Shown: positions 1-9,215 of the stretch, piece by piece
Position numbering within the stretch: position 1 is the stretch's first letter
Layout of the letters: each line of letters begins with the position of its first letter
NCBI GenBank assembly: GCA_965183855.1
Contig: CBCYMI010000010.1
Location: 1-64,000, forward strand
DNA length: 64,000 nucleotides
Direction: 5' to 3'
Source: CBCYMI01 sp965183855
GTDB lineage: Bacteria > Pseudomonadota > Alphaproteobacteria > Caulobacterales > Maricaulaceae
Made by a program: the position numbers and the translations under genes
The notes under the pieces: generated by a model
Database searches by the model: none
What the model saw: only the letters and a program-made list of their open reading frames with translations
Told to the model about the DNA's origin: nothing

Positions 1-1
1 T

Positions 2-1217
2 TATTTATTTCAGGATTTAATTCAGGTTGATAATTTACAAACCAGAGCATTTTATTTTGCAAGATGGCATTTAAGACGTATTTTATTTGGGTTAAAGCCG
101 ATAAAATCAGAATATTTGCCTAAATCACAGGGAAATTGCTGTTACCATTTTTGGATTTTCAGTTTGGGTTTATCGTTTTTTCCTGTTTTTGGGAATTGCC
201 ATTCTTGTTTATCATCATTTTTTTAAGGCTCTTGGGATTATTTTATTTGCTGTAGAAATCATTTATTTTTTGACATTACCTATTGTTAAGGAAACTATTG
301 AATGGTGGAAAATGAGGAAAGAAATGAAGTTGAATTTTGCAACATTAAGAACACTTGTTCTGATTGGTTTTGGTGTCATATTTCTGTTTTTTCCCTGGAA
401 ACAAAACATAGATTTATCGGCGATTTTAAGACCCAAAGAAAACTTAAAAATCTTTGTGCCATTTGGAGGAGAAGTGGTTGAAACGCCAGTTGCTAGAGGA
501 AGCTATGTTCAAAGAGGAGATCCTCTTTTGATTATACAATCAGACAAGCTTGATTATAAAATCAGAGAAGCCAGATTATCCATAGAAAATATAAAAATTC
601 ATCTACAAAGAGTTGCGTCAGGACAAGAAGAAAGTAGAGAAAAATTGATTTATGAGGAAAAATGGCAAGGCGCTATTTTAAATTATAAAAATCTTATTAA
701 ACAGAAAAAAAACTTGTCACCAATTGCAGAAATTTCTGGAGAGATTACAGAATTTGACGATGCAATTAAAACAGGAAGCTTTGTAACAGAAAAAATGCCA
801 ATCGGAATGATTGCCAAAACTGGAACAGTGGAAATGATTGCCTATATTACAGAAAAGGAAAGAGTATTAATTACACAGGGAAGTATAGGTAAATTTTTCC
901 CAGATGCAGCGGAGGGTAAATCATACCATGTTCGTGTTATTGAAATAGAAAATGCAAATACAGAAGTGTTAACAGATGCTTCTTTAGCCTCTATTAATGG
1001 GGGTAAGGTTCTGGTAAGACAGCAAGAAGATAGTCGATTAATTCCAGATGAAAGTATTTATAAAGTGTATCTTTCTATTACAGATAAAAATATTAAATCA
1101 TTCAGGATTGATAAGGAAATCAGAGGAATTGTGCGGTTAAAAGGAAAACGTAAAAGTCATTTTGCTTCTATCTGGAATGAGGTATTAAAAACCTTTGTAA
1201 GGGAAACAAGTTTTTAG
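2..1217 (+). pseudogene. M50-peptidase/HlyD-type membrane fusion protein, 3' part, frameshifted
   Basis: The last ~340 codons read openly to the stop at 1217. They show two or three membrane segments (residues ~1-40 and ~55-75 counted from base 189), then a periplasmic-adaptor part with a lipoyl-like hairpin half (VARGSYVQRGDPLLII), a helical stretch and a beta-rich end. This is the layout of the C-terminal half of M50-peptidase/HlyD fusion proteins, whose metalloprotease half would lie left of the window. From base 2 a different phase is open and reads RRILFGLKP, typical of the same family. The two phases join around 128-132: removing one G from the GGG at 130-132 gives a continuous protein through the segment IAVTIFGFSVWVYRF. 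The gene is therefore either a recent pseudogene or carries a one-base sequence error. The TolC-like gene at 2423-4210 is a plausible export partner. Family assignment is inferred. Confidence 0.7.
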
Positions 1218-1429
1218 AGATTCAAATCAAAAAAATATTTTATATAAAAAAGCAAATCTCATCAATAAAATACATTCATAAAGCAGGAGAAAAAGTGTTT
1301 TTTTTTTAAGAAAGAGCACAGATTTAAATTAAACGTTTATCTTATTTGTAAACCACAAGATTCGGACTGACATATAAGGGACTTATCTGTCAGACAGCAA
1401 TGATTTAGGCACCTATCCTATTTAATTAA

Positions 1430-2041
1430 TTGATATATTGTTTAACCCATTGTTTTATTTGTTTCAATTATATTTTTAAGTTGGGAGGGTAAACTGCCAG
1501 ACATTTTTCTTCAAGAGCGCTTTAAAATACTTTTTGAAGATAGCCTTAAATTTCTTGCTTATGGTGTTTACTCCAGTTTTAAAAGTTTTCAATTGCATTC
1601 ATGTAGATGATATTTTTCTGCAAACAGACTTGAACGGATATACAGCCAGTGCTTAAAACCGCTTAAATCCAACTTATTATAATAAAACATGCCGTATAAA
1701 CGTATAAAGTTCTCTTATGTTCAATAATGGGCATAAATGTCTGACTGGAAGCATTTTATGGATTATCTTCGTACACACCTGCATTTTAGCAAACCAAAAA
1801 CAAGCATTTTGCCTGTCACACCTCTTTCATGCCGAGCTTTGCAAAACACGGTCAAAACACTTCTCGTCAATTTCAATCTCACCATAGAAATCTTTATGAG
1901 ACTCCAGCTCTGTTTGAAAGGCAATCCTTTCGCAAAGCGGTTGAAAGAAATAGGGCAATATCTTGTTGATATACGCCAATTCCTTTGATTACATAACGTG
2001 CTATTATACTCACAATAAATCGGCTTTTCTTGTTTCATTTT
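1430..2041 (-). mobile_element. Decayed IS1595-family (ISXO2/IS1016-like) transposase remnant
   Basis: On the minus strand, fragments in different phases follow the order of an IS1595-type transposase. They are a KKSRF-like start near 2030; ERIAFQTELESHKDFYG then EIEIDE (DDE-type first acidic motif) near 1865-1930; GKMLVFGLLK near 1785-1815; VYEDNP...NASSQTFMPIIEHK near 1715-1765; and NAIENF followed by a KKNVWQF-like end near 1450-1600. Several stops and frame changes interrupt it, so it cannot make an active enzyme. A possible right end lies near 2093-2110 (GGGCGGTTCC reading inward); no convincing matching left end was found. It sits between two convergent export-type genes. Recognition is by motif order, from memory of the family. 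Confidence 0.72.
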
Positions 2042-2356
2042 GCTTAAATTCTATTTTTTTATCCTATTTCAGATAACAAATCTTAATTATTTGGAACCGC
2101 CCTATTATTTATTGTGCCTAGGGGGTGGGTGTTTATTATCTGATACGTTAATACATGTACTTGGATATATGTTTTGTTTCATTGTTTTTTTGCGCTGATC
2201 CTAACACTGATTTACCATTTTTATATCGCTCCTTAATGCAGCAAAATAAGCCATAAGAATAGCTCATTATGTGACGATTGCTACTCTGTTTGACCTAGTT
2301 CAGCATTGCCTGGATTTTGGTTTGATTGAGTTTTCGCATAGGGTGCGTTAACAATA

Positions 2357-2390
2357 AAAAAGAAGCTATTGATTAAAATAGCTTCTTTTT
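2357..2390. terminator. Strong bidirectional hairpin terminator after the TolC-like gene
   Basis: A perfect 14-bp inverted repeat (AAAAAGAAGCTATT, 6-base loop GATTAA, then its complement) has an A run on one side and a T run on the other. It lies 33 bases past the stop of the TolC-like gene and can end transcription in either direction. Confidence 0.85.
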
Positions 2391-2422
2391 AAGGATTTGT
2401 GATTTATTTTGGATGGTTAGAT

Positions 2423-4210
2423 TTAGCGTCCAAGACTACGTCCATATTGTGAACATGCATAAGATAATGGGCGTCCTGATCTTAATTCTAGTCTGAATCT
2501 TTGCTCATCACAATCTGGCGTACTAAAACTTACTTTATTTTTAGGACGTGTTAGGTTTGTTTTAGTGTTTCCTCTAATGACAGGTAAAGATGAATTATAT
2601 GAGCTATAAGATGATGTATTTGGTAAGCTTTTCTCAATTCTACTATTATCATTATGGATTTTCTGAATATTCTGTAAATAATCACGAATTCCTGGCGTAT
2701 TGATAGATGCAAGACTATCATTTGGTCGAATCATTGCGAGTTTAAGTGCTGAACTCATGCGCTGACGAATGGTTTGTGCATATACACTAATGTCTTGATC
2801 ATAATGACTATTTGGTAATGCATCATATCCTGAAGATTGCATTAACATATAGACAGAAGACTGAAGTCTACTATATGCATCTGCACTATCGAGCTCTGAA
2901 ATAGTTCGGTTCATATAGGCTCTTAAAACATCTATTTTGGTAACCGTTGCATATGCTGCAGATGCTTGGTTTTGAACTTTTTGTTCAACTCTTAATTCAA
3001 TATTCTGTACGCGTAGATTATCATAATAAGAGCGTAAGGATTCTAGATATTCAAGCTCTGCAAGTCTGTTTTGAGTTAAAACACCAATTCCAACACCAAC
3101 GGCTTTTTCCTTGCTAATTTCCATTAAAGCCTTGTTTCTTTTTTTGGTGCTTGGATATTTAACCAGATTAATCAGGTTCCAACTTGCTTTTAAGGCAATA
3201 CTGCTCCAGTTTTTGACGGCGTTTAATGAATCTGTTGTATGATTCCAGCCAGCGGTTAATCTAACGCTTGGGAATAGTTTAACAAATTCAGATTTTGCCT
3301 GTAAAACAGAAATACGATATTCAAGAACTGAAATTCTTAATTCGGGTCTGTTTTGGAATGCAAGCTGATCGAGTTCCTCAGGAGAAATCTGAGGCACATA
3401 AATTGTGTTGAAATTTCCAACCAGCTGTATTTTACTATACGGATTGGCAGATAATAATTCAGATAGTCTATACCGCCGTTTTTCAAGGGCATATCTTACT
3501 TCTGACAGATTGCGTTTTAATAAAATCAGCTGCCTTTGGGTATTTAGGCTTTCTAATGGCGCATTGATTTGAGCTGTTTTTGAATTCAGATCATTAATCG
3601 CAATATTTGTATCGACTTCTATTTGTCTGAAATCATTTTCAAGATTTTGTGCTGTTAATGCGCTCCAGAATGCTTGATAAACTTCTGAAACAATTTGTGA
3701 CATGGCTTGACGTTTTCGCTCACGCGCAATTAGGACTTCATTTCCTTTTTGCTTTGCATTTAAATAGGCAAGTCCAAAATCGATTGCTTCCCAACCAATT
3801 GAAACCCCATCATCTCGTTTGGTTTTATCAGTCAAAGCAGTGTTTGAATAGACTTTACGACCTGTATTGAGATATTTTGTAAAGGTTTGCGGATAGCTAT
3901 TTCGCGCGCTATATCCTGAAGAGACAAGAAAATCAGGTAATAATTCATATCCTACCAGATTTAATTCTCGTTTTGTCAGAATTTCATTTAATTTGGCAAC
4001 ACGATGTGTGATATTGTTTTTCAGTGCATATGAAATAGCGGTGTAAACATCAACGGGAACACTCGGTGTATTCTGACTAGCCCTATTATAAGACTTTGTA
4101 TGAAGTCTTGCCAGTGTATCTTCGTCTACAATGCTTGTTTTTGAAATACAGCCTGCAAAAAACAATAAAACTGTACCCAATAATAATTTTTTATTTATAT
4201 TTTCAATCAT
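2423..4210 (-). CDS. TolC-family outer-membrane efflux lipoprotein
   Basis: This is an outer-membrane channel of the TolC/OMF type, which would dock with an adaptor such as the HlyD-like product at the left edge. The N-terminus has a short charged start, a hydrophobic stretch and a lipobox-like FAGC, so it is probably a lipoprotein. Two long helical repeats with the expected spacing follow (for example NRPELRISVLEYRIS and the KLFPSVRLTAGW strand motif), as in OMF proteins. The C-terminal ~100 residues are a Ser/Asn-rich tail with two cysteines, which is longer than the family core. In-frame starts exist at 4219 (GTG), 4216 and 4210; 4210 is preferred because AGGTG lies about six bases upstream of it. 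Length is 595 aa. The substrate is unknown. Confidence 0.8.
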   Translation of the reverse strand: MIENINKKLLLGTVLLFFAGCISKTSIVDEDTLARLHTKSYNRASQNTPSVPVDVYTAISYALKNNITHRVAKLNEILTKRELNLVGYELLPDFLVSSGYSARNSYPQTFTKYLNTGRKVYSNTALTDKTKRDDGVSIGWEAIDFGLAYLNAKQKGNEVLIARERKRQAMSQIVSEVYQAFWSALTAQNLENDFRQIEVDTNIAINDLNSKTAQINAPLESLNTQRQLILLKRNLSEVRYALEKRRYRLSELLSANPYSKIQLVGNFNTIYVPQISPEELDQLAFQNRPELRISVLEYRISVLQAKSEFVKLFPSVRLTAGWNHTTDSLNAVKNWSSIALKASWNLINLVKYPSTKKRNKALMEISKEKAVGVGIGVLTQNRLAELEYLESLRSYYDNLRVQNIELRVEQKVQNQASAAYATVTKIDVLRAYMNRTISELDSADAYSRLQSSVYMLMQSSGYDALPNSHYDQDISVYAQTIRQRMSSALKLAMIRPNDSLASINTPGIRDYLQNIQKIHNDNSRIEKSLPNTSSYSSYNSSLPVIRGNTKTNLTRPKNKVSFSTPDCDEQRFRLELRSGRPLSYACSQYGRSLGR

Positions 4211-4805
4211 CCTCATCACCTATTTTCACCAAAGCTTACTTTTATAGTTTTACTAAAAATAACAAAACAAATTTAAATAGTTATTAATATAAAAAAAAAT
4301 AACGATAGATTTGCTATTAAAACACAAAACATAAAAGAAACAGTTTTCAAAAAGATTAAGTCTGTTTTAATGTTATTTTAATGCAATACATGGCGTTAAA
4401 TCAAGATAAAATATGAGTAAAAACACGTCTTTAAAAAAAAATACACCTTAAAAGTTGTTTTTTATTCGTTAATTTCTCCATATGGGTGTAAATTTATCCT
4501 GATGAAACTTTAAAAGAAACTTGGAATTAAATAAATCTGAAAACATACAAAAATGATCGTTTAATATAATTTATAAACAAGATAAATAAAAATTTCCAGA
4601 ATACTGTAGTTTTTATTTATAACACCATGTTTGTAACGCTTGCCAGAGCTTCTTTAAAAAACGAAAAAGAAATGAAGAATATGTTCATGCGTTTTATTGT
4701 TCAGCTTTGTTTTAATATTCTTTAGATCAAAATAGAAGTATTAAACAGGCATATTCTTAAAATAGTCAGAGATTAGATCTCAATATCTCAAATGCATATT
4801 ATATT
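4211..4805. other. Intergenic region, about 590 bp
   Basis: AT-rich spacer between the TolC-like gene and lysR, both on the minus strand. It must hold the promoter of the TolC-like gene. No gene, RNA structure or repeat could be recognised. Confidence 0.5.
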
Positions 4806-5699
4806 CTAAAACACCCATGATTTTGTTGCTTCGAAAATATAATCCTTGAAAACCATGAGCTTTTTTGTATGACGAATTTCAGAAGGGTATACAAAATAAA
4901 CTTCAATTTCATGCCCGTCAATTTCTGGAAGAACCCTTATAATGTCTGGATTTTGATGCACTAAATAGACAGGCAAAGCTGCAATTGCAAGACCCGAAGA
5001 GACAGATAAAAAGGAAGTGTGTAAATTATTAACTGTTAAAAAAGGAGTCCTATGATTTGATTCAGATTGTTTCCCAATCCATAAAGGCCAGTTAAAATCA
5101 TTTAATTTTGTGTTTGGTTGAAAAGACAGGCTGATGATTTGATGCTGGTCAAGCTCTTCTAGCGTATTTGGTAACCCCATTTTTTTTATATAGGATTTGC
5201 TTGCATAAAGTCCTTGTTTCATGGTCAGAAATTTTCTTTGTACAAGATCATTTTGGGTTGGCATCCAGACTCTGATGGAAATATCCGTTTCCAGTTCTGT
5301 AAAATTAACTTCTCTATCTATCATTGATATTTCCAGGTTTAATTCTGGATATTGTTTGTAAAAATCTTCTAATAAAGGAAGCAGATAAAAATTACCAAAG
5401 GCAACAGGTGCACTAATACGTAAATGACCTGATACCTTTTCTTTCGTATCATTTAATTCTGCTTTTGCTTGAGAAACACGCAAGGAAATATCACAAGCTG
5501 CTGCATTTAAAATTTGACCTTGTTCTGTTAAAGTGAGCCCCCTTGCATGTCTGTGAAACAAAATCGAATTGATTTGATTTTCAAGCGTATGTATCTGCCT
5601 GCTGATTGCAGATTGTGAAATTCCAAGACACTCAGCTGCTGCTGTTAAACTACCTGTTTTTGCAGCTGCACGGAAAGCTTTTAGCTTTTCCCAATCCAT
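4806..5699 (-). CDS. LysR-family transcriptional regulator
   Basis: A DNA-binding regulator of standard length (297 aa). Residues ~1-60 form the winged helix-turn-helix (AFRAAAKTGSLTAAAECLGIS, then QSAISRQIHTLE), and residues ~90-290 form the periplasmic-binding-protein-like effector domain starting at SGHLRISAP. The target genes and the inducer cannot be read from the sequence. LysR regulators often control a divergent neighbour, but here the neighbour trxB lies on the same strand about 800 bp upstream, so no obvious target is given by context. The start at 5699 leads directly into the conserved MDWEKLKAF opening. Confidence 0.9.
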   Translation of the reverse strand: MDWEKLKAFRAAAKTGSLTAAAECLGISQSAISRQIHTLENQINSILFHRHARGLTLTEQGQILNAAACDISLRVSQAKAELNDTKEKVSGHLRISAPVAFGNFYLLPLLEDFYKQYPELNLEISMIDREVNFTELETDISIRVWMPTQNDLVQRKFLTMKQGLYASKSYIKKMGLPNTLEELDQHQIISLSFQPNTKLNDFNWPLWIGKQSESNHRTPFLTVNNLHTSFLSVSSGLAIAALPVYLVHQNPDIIRVLPEIDGHEIEVYFVYPSEIRHTKKLMVFKDYIFEATKSWVF

Positions 5700-6207
5700 A
5701 ATAAAACCTATAAAATATAATAAAAAAATAATATAAATATGCTGAGTAATATAGCACGTTTTTTTCGAAATACAACAAAAATAGATAATGTATTATCAAT
5801 AAAATAAAGGGAGTTAACAAGAAAATATTCATTCAATTGTTTTTTTTGTTATTTATTTTTTTTTGATAAAACCAGAATTCTTATAATTAGAATTTTTAAA
5901 AACACAATTCTTTTATGAAGCTGGAAAAATATTATCTTAAAAAAGATTTAAAACAATAATAATCCCAGCGAGGCTTTTTCTTTGAGAATTGAGAGAGGCA
6001 ATAAAAATAGATCCTTTTACGTTTATAAGACAGCTTTTTAGGTTGAGTGAAGAAACGATATTCATTGCAAGAGGAGATGATATAACTTATATTAAGAATG
6101 AATTTAAATAGCGTTTAAGTATTTTAATTTGTATTAAAGACGGTGTGATGCTCGTTTTATTCATCTCGGTTGGCATGGTATTTTGTCTTTTTCTAAATTC
6201 AATCTAT
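5700..6207. other. Intergenic region, about 500 bp
   Basis: Strongly AT-rich stretch upstream of lysR with long T and A runs. It presumably carries the lysR promoter. No gene or structured RNA was recognised; the part further right (6208-6487) is repeat material described separately. Confidence 0.5.
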
Positions 6208-6405
6208 GAGTGATACCAATGTAGATATTAATTCCCTCTTTTTTGAAAAGTATCGTTCTGCCTCAAATGTTAGGCATGCATCCCATGCTTTGGGCTGTAA
6301 TGGTTTGTCTAAAAACTGTATTTAGAATAATTTCCAGCCCAACAGAGCGTTTTTCGTGGGTGGGATTCTTGTCTGAAAATCACATTTAGGATGATATTGC
6401 CAGTC
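6208..6405 (-). repeat. Decayed duplicate fragments of the trxB 3' end
   Basis: Bases 6221-6339 align by eye with 6489-6607, the true 3' end of trxB and its immediate flank. Shared words include AGATATTAAT, CGTTCTGCCTCAA, GCATGCATCCCATGC and GGCTGTAA. Substitutions and small indels have destroyed the reading frame. A second, shorter fragment at 6368-6405 (TTGTCTGAAAATCACAT..., ATATTGCCAGTC) matches trxB again around 6574-6606. These are remnants of at least two tandem duplications of the gene end. Confidence 0.8.
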
Positions 6406-6487
6406 ATAAAAACAATAGTATGAATATTGGATTGAGTGACACTTATCATAAAAACAATGATATGAATATTAGGTTGAGTGACACTTG
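6404..6487. repeat. 42-bp tandem repeat, two copies
   Basis: Units at 6404-6445 and 6446-6487 differ at about five positions. Each runs from TCATAAAAACAAT to TGAGTGACACTT. The second unit ends eight bases before the trxB stop codon. The first grows out of the duplicated trxB fragment, so this is the innermost layer of a nested duplication. Confidence 0.9.
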
Positions 6488-6495
6488 TTTAGATA

Positions 6496-7446
6496 TTAAT
6501 CCTCCTCTTTTTTTGAAAGATACCGTTCTGCCTCAAGTGCTGCCATGCATCCCATGCCTGCGGCTGTAACGGCTTGTCTGAAAATCTCATCTGTTACATC
6601 GCCAGCAGCAAAAACGCCTTTAACACTGGTTTGAGTCGAATCTGGCTCTGTAATGATATAACCATTGGGTTTCATTAAGACTTGCCCTCTAAATAATTCG
6701 GTAGAAGGTTGATGCCCAATTGCAATAAAAACACCTTCAACAGAAAGATCAAACACGTCTTGTTTTACCTTGTTAAATAAACGGATTGAAGTCAGCTTTA
6801 GGGGATCTTCATTTCCCATAATTTCCTTAACTTCCGAATTCCAGACTAATTTGATTTTAGGATTGGCAAAAAGACGCTTTTGAAGAATTTTCTCTGCTCT
6901 TAATTGATTTCTTCTATGGATTAAATATATTTTTTTAGCAAATTTTGTTAAAAAAAGAGCTTCTTCTACTGCCGTATTGCCGCCACCAATCACTGCTATT
7001 GTCTTGTTTCTGAAAAAAAAACCATCACAGGTTGCGCAAGCAGATACGCCTGAACCTTTGAATTTTTCCTCAGAATCCAGACCAAGCCATTTTGCTTGCG
7101 CTCCTGTTGCAATAATGATTGATTTTGCCAAGAATTCAAGACCTGATTCTGCCATGCATAAATAGGGAGATTTTGAAACATCTATTTTAGTAATTGTCTC
7201 TTCAAGGATCTCTCCCCCCATGGATTGAGCCTGTTTATGCATGTTTTCCATAAGGTCTGAACCTTGGATAATAGAAGAAAATCCTGGATAATTCTCAACA
7301 TCCGTTGTGATGGTTAATTGCCCTCCTGTTTGTGGTCCTGTTACAAGAACAGAATTTAATAAGGCTCTTGACGCATAAATGGAAGCTGTATATCCAGCAG
7401 GCCCTGAGCCAATAATCAGTATGTCAATCTTTCTTTGTTTGTTCAT
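6496..7446 (-). CDS. trxB: Thioredoxin-disulfide reductase
   Basis: This cytoplasmic flavoprotein transfers electrons from NADPH to thioredoxin. Counted from the chosen start (316 aa), the FAD-binding IGSGPAG lies at ~12-18, the redox-active CATC at 137-140 followed by DG, the NADPH-binding GGGNTA at 154-159, and the second FAD motif AAGDV near the C-terminus. The frame is open up to 7476, but the ATG at 7446 is preferred: AAGGA lies about 13 bases upstream and the protein then starts directly before the FAD fold. ELM1-like, greA and carB lie upstream on the same strand. Just past the stop codon lie decayed copies of this gene's own 3' end. Confidence 0.96.
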   Translation of the reverse strand: MNKQRKIDILIIGSGPAGYTASIYASRALLNSVLVTGPQTGGQLTITTDVENYPGFSSIIQGSDLMENMHKQAQSMGGEILEETITKIDVSKSPYLCMAESGLEFLAKSIIIATGAQAKWLGLDSEEKFKGSGVSACATCDGFFFRNKTIAVIGGGNTAVEEALFLTKFAKKIYLIHRRNQLRAEKILQKRLFANPKIKLVWNSEVKEIMGNEDPLKLTSIRLFNKVKQDVFDLSVEGVFIAIGHQPSTELFRGQVLMKPNGYIITEPDSTQTSVKGVFAAGDVTDEIFRQAVTAAGMGCMAALEAERYLSKKEED

Positions 7447-7577
7447 AAACGGGTAGATCCTTGCAATATAAACCATGCCTGTTTAATCAAGCATAACAGG
7501 CAAATTCATCTTTCTTGAGTAAAAAATTAAACGCTAAAATATGATTAAGAATCATATCTATCCCATTTCAGCATAAA

Positions 7578-8600
7578 TTAATTCTTAGTATTTGCGAATT
7601 GTTTTTTTGTTGAAAGATATAAACTCAAAATTTTCTCTGCACATTTTTCTGTTTCATTAAGGGGGGGGTAATCCCAGTCTTCTATTCTTCCATCAAACTG
7701 TTTTAACCTAGAATTTTGTTCTAAATCCTGATAGAGATTTAAAAATTTTGGATTTAAATTCTGAAATTTGATCATATAAACAGGTTTTCCTGTGCTGCAG
7801 GCTTCGGTTAACATATTCGTTGAGTCGGAAGTTACTAAAATTGCTTTTGCTGAAGCTAGAAAGGCAAAATATGGATTACTTTCTTTTTCTCCAGACCAGA
7901 GCCATATATTTTTATGAGAAAGAGCAAGTTTTTTAAGTTGCTCTGTTAATTTGGCAGGAGTTCGCCTTGAAACTGTAATAAAGAGACTCATTTTCTGTTT
8001 TATTAAGGCTCTGATTATATTTAAAATTTCTTGATAATCTGATGATTGAAGCTTGTTTCGTTTTGTATTTCCACCAATTAAAATCGCAATTTTAGGATCA
8101 GGATATTGATTGATTTTAGCTTGAAACTCTAAGTGTGCTTTTTCCAGAATCTGATCTGTAATCTGATTGGGAGATCCTATAATTGAAAATACATTTTTAC
8201 CATCAAGCATGTCGTGTTTGGGAGGGATAATTAAATCATAATATTTTAAAGAAGTTTTTGGATTTAATAATTGAATGGTGCGTGTGTTTTGAGCGGACCA
8301 GTGCTTGATTTTTTGGGTATATGGAATACTGGATCGACCGCAGGCAATCCAAAGATCTGGCCAGGGAGCATGAAACTCAGAGGGTTTTTTAACAAAGTGG
8401 GACAAGACAGGAAAAAAAAGATTAGGCAGATTTTTTATCCACGGGCTTAAATGAATAGGGATAATTCTGGTATTAATCGGTGTTTTTTCCTGTAAGGCTC
8501 GAATAACTCCGATAATTTGGCTCTGATTTCCTGCGCGCGCATCACTAATTCCCCAAACAGTTAAGGTTTTTTTTAGTGTTTTGTTTGCTAAAAATGCCAT
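7578..8600 (-). CDS. ELM1-family (mitochondrial-fission-ELM1-like) protein
   Basis: The protein (340 aa) matches the bacterial ELM1/DUF1022 family in layout. It has an N-terminal Rossmann-like half (VWGISDARAGNQSQIIGV at ~15-32, WPDLWIACGRSS at ~79-90) and a C-terminal half with IAILIGGNTKRN and a glycosyltransferase-like VTSDSTNMLTEACSTGKPVY. The fold resembles GT-B glycosyltransferases, but no bacterial substrate is established that I know of. It sits between greA and trxB, an arrangement I associate with Acetobacteraceae. No membrane segment or signal peptide is visible, so it is probably cytoplasmic or peripheral. Confidence 0.85.
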   Translation of the reverse strand: MAFLANKTLKKTLTVWGISDARAGNQSQIIGVIRALQEKTPINTRIIPIHLSPWIKNLPNLFFPVLSHFVKKPSEFHAPWPDLWIACGRSSIPYTQKIKHWSAQNTRTIQLLNPKTSLKYYDLIIPPKHDMLDGKNVFSIIGSPNQITDQILEKAHLEFQAKINQYPDPKIAILIGGNTKRNKLQSSDYQEILNIIRALIKQKMSLFITVSRRTPAKLTEQLKKLALSHKNIWLWSGEKESNPYFAFLASAKAILVTSDSTNMLTEACSTGKPVYMIKFQNLNPKFLNLYQDLEQNSRLKQFDGRIEDWDYPPLNETEKCAEKILSLYLSTKKQFANTKN

Positions 8601-8676
8601 GAAAGACCTGTTTTACGCATTGGCGTGATTTTGAAATAATCGGATATGTTTTTTAAAAGACGAGTTAAATACTGAA

Positions 8677-9147
8677 TCATATCCAATCAATATTTAAAAT
8701 CTCATAGGATTTTAATCCTCCAGGAGTTGAAACCTCAATAATGTCTTCAAGACTTTTGCCAATGAGCGCGCGAGCAATGGGTGAGCTAATAGAAATTTTT
8801 CCAAATTTTACATTTGCTTCATCTTCTCCTACAATTTTATAGACATGCTCTTCTTCTGTATCTTCGTCATAAATAGTGACCGTTGCTCCAAATTTGATAT
8901 GATCCCCAGATAGTTTTTTTATATCTATAATTTGCGCATGTGCAAGTCTGGATTCAATCTCTAAAACGCGACTTTCAATAAATCCCTGTTTTTCTTTTGC
9001 GGCATGGTATTCTGCATTCTCTGAAAGATCACCATGTGATCTTGCCTCAGCAATAGCCTGAACAATGGAAGGTCTTTCCACACTTTTTAAATGCTTTAAT
9101 TCTTCATCAAGTGCTTTATAACCCTCAACAGTCATTGGAATATTCAT
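8677..9147 (-). CDS. greA: Transcription elongation factor GreA
   Basis: GreA enters the RNA polymerase secondary channel and stimulates cleavage of backtracked transcripts. The length of 156 aa is standard. The N-terminal coiled coil (residues ~1-75) carries the acidic tip motif GDLSENAEYHAAKE, and the C-terminal FKBP-like part ends with ARALIGKSLEDIIEVSTPGG. It follows carB by about 70 bases on the same strand and may be co-transcribed with it. Confidence 0.96.
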   Translation of the reverse strand: MNIPMTVEGYKALDEELKHLKSVERPSIVQAIAEARSHGDLSENAEYHAAKEKQGFIESRVLEIESRLAHAQIIDIKKLSGDHIKFGATVTIYDEDTEEEHVYKIVGEDEANVKFGKISISSPIARALIGKSLEDIIEVSTPGGLKSYEILNIDWI

Positions 9148-9215
9148 AATAGTTTAACTCTCAAAATTTTTTATTCTGTTTAATGTTTTTCTGTATTGAG
9201 TATACAGTAATACTT

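Noticed and set aside
7477..7501. Inverted repeat GCCTGTT/AACAGGC upstream of trxB as operator or terminator
   Set aside because: The 7-bp stem with an 11-base loop has no T run; it may be incidental, and no regulator binding site of this sequence is known to me.
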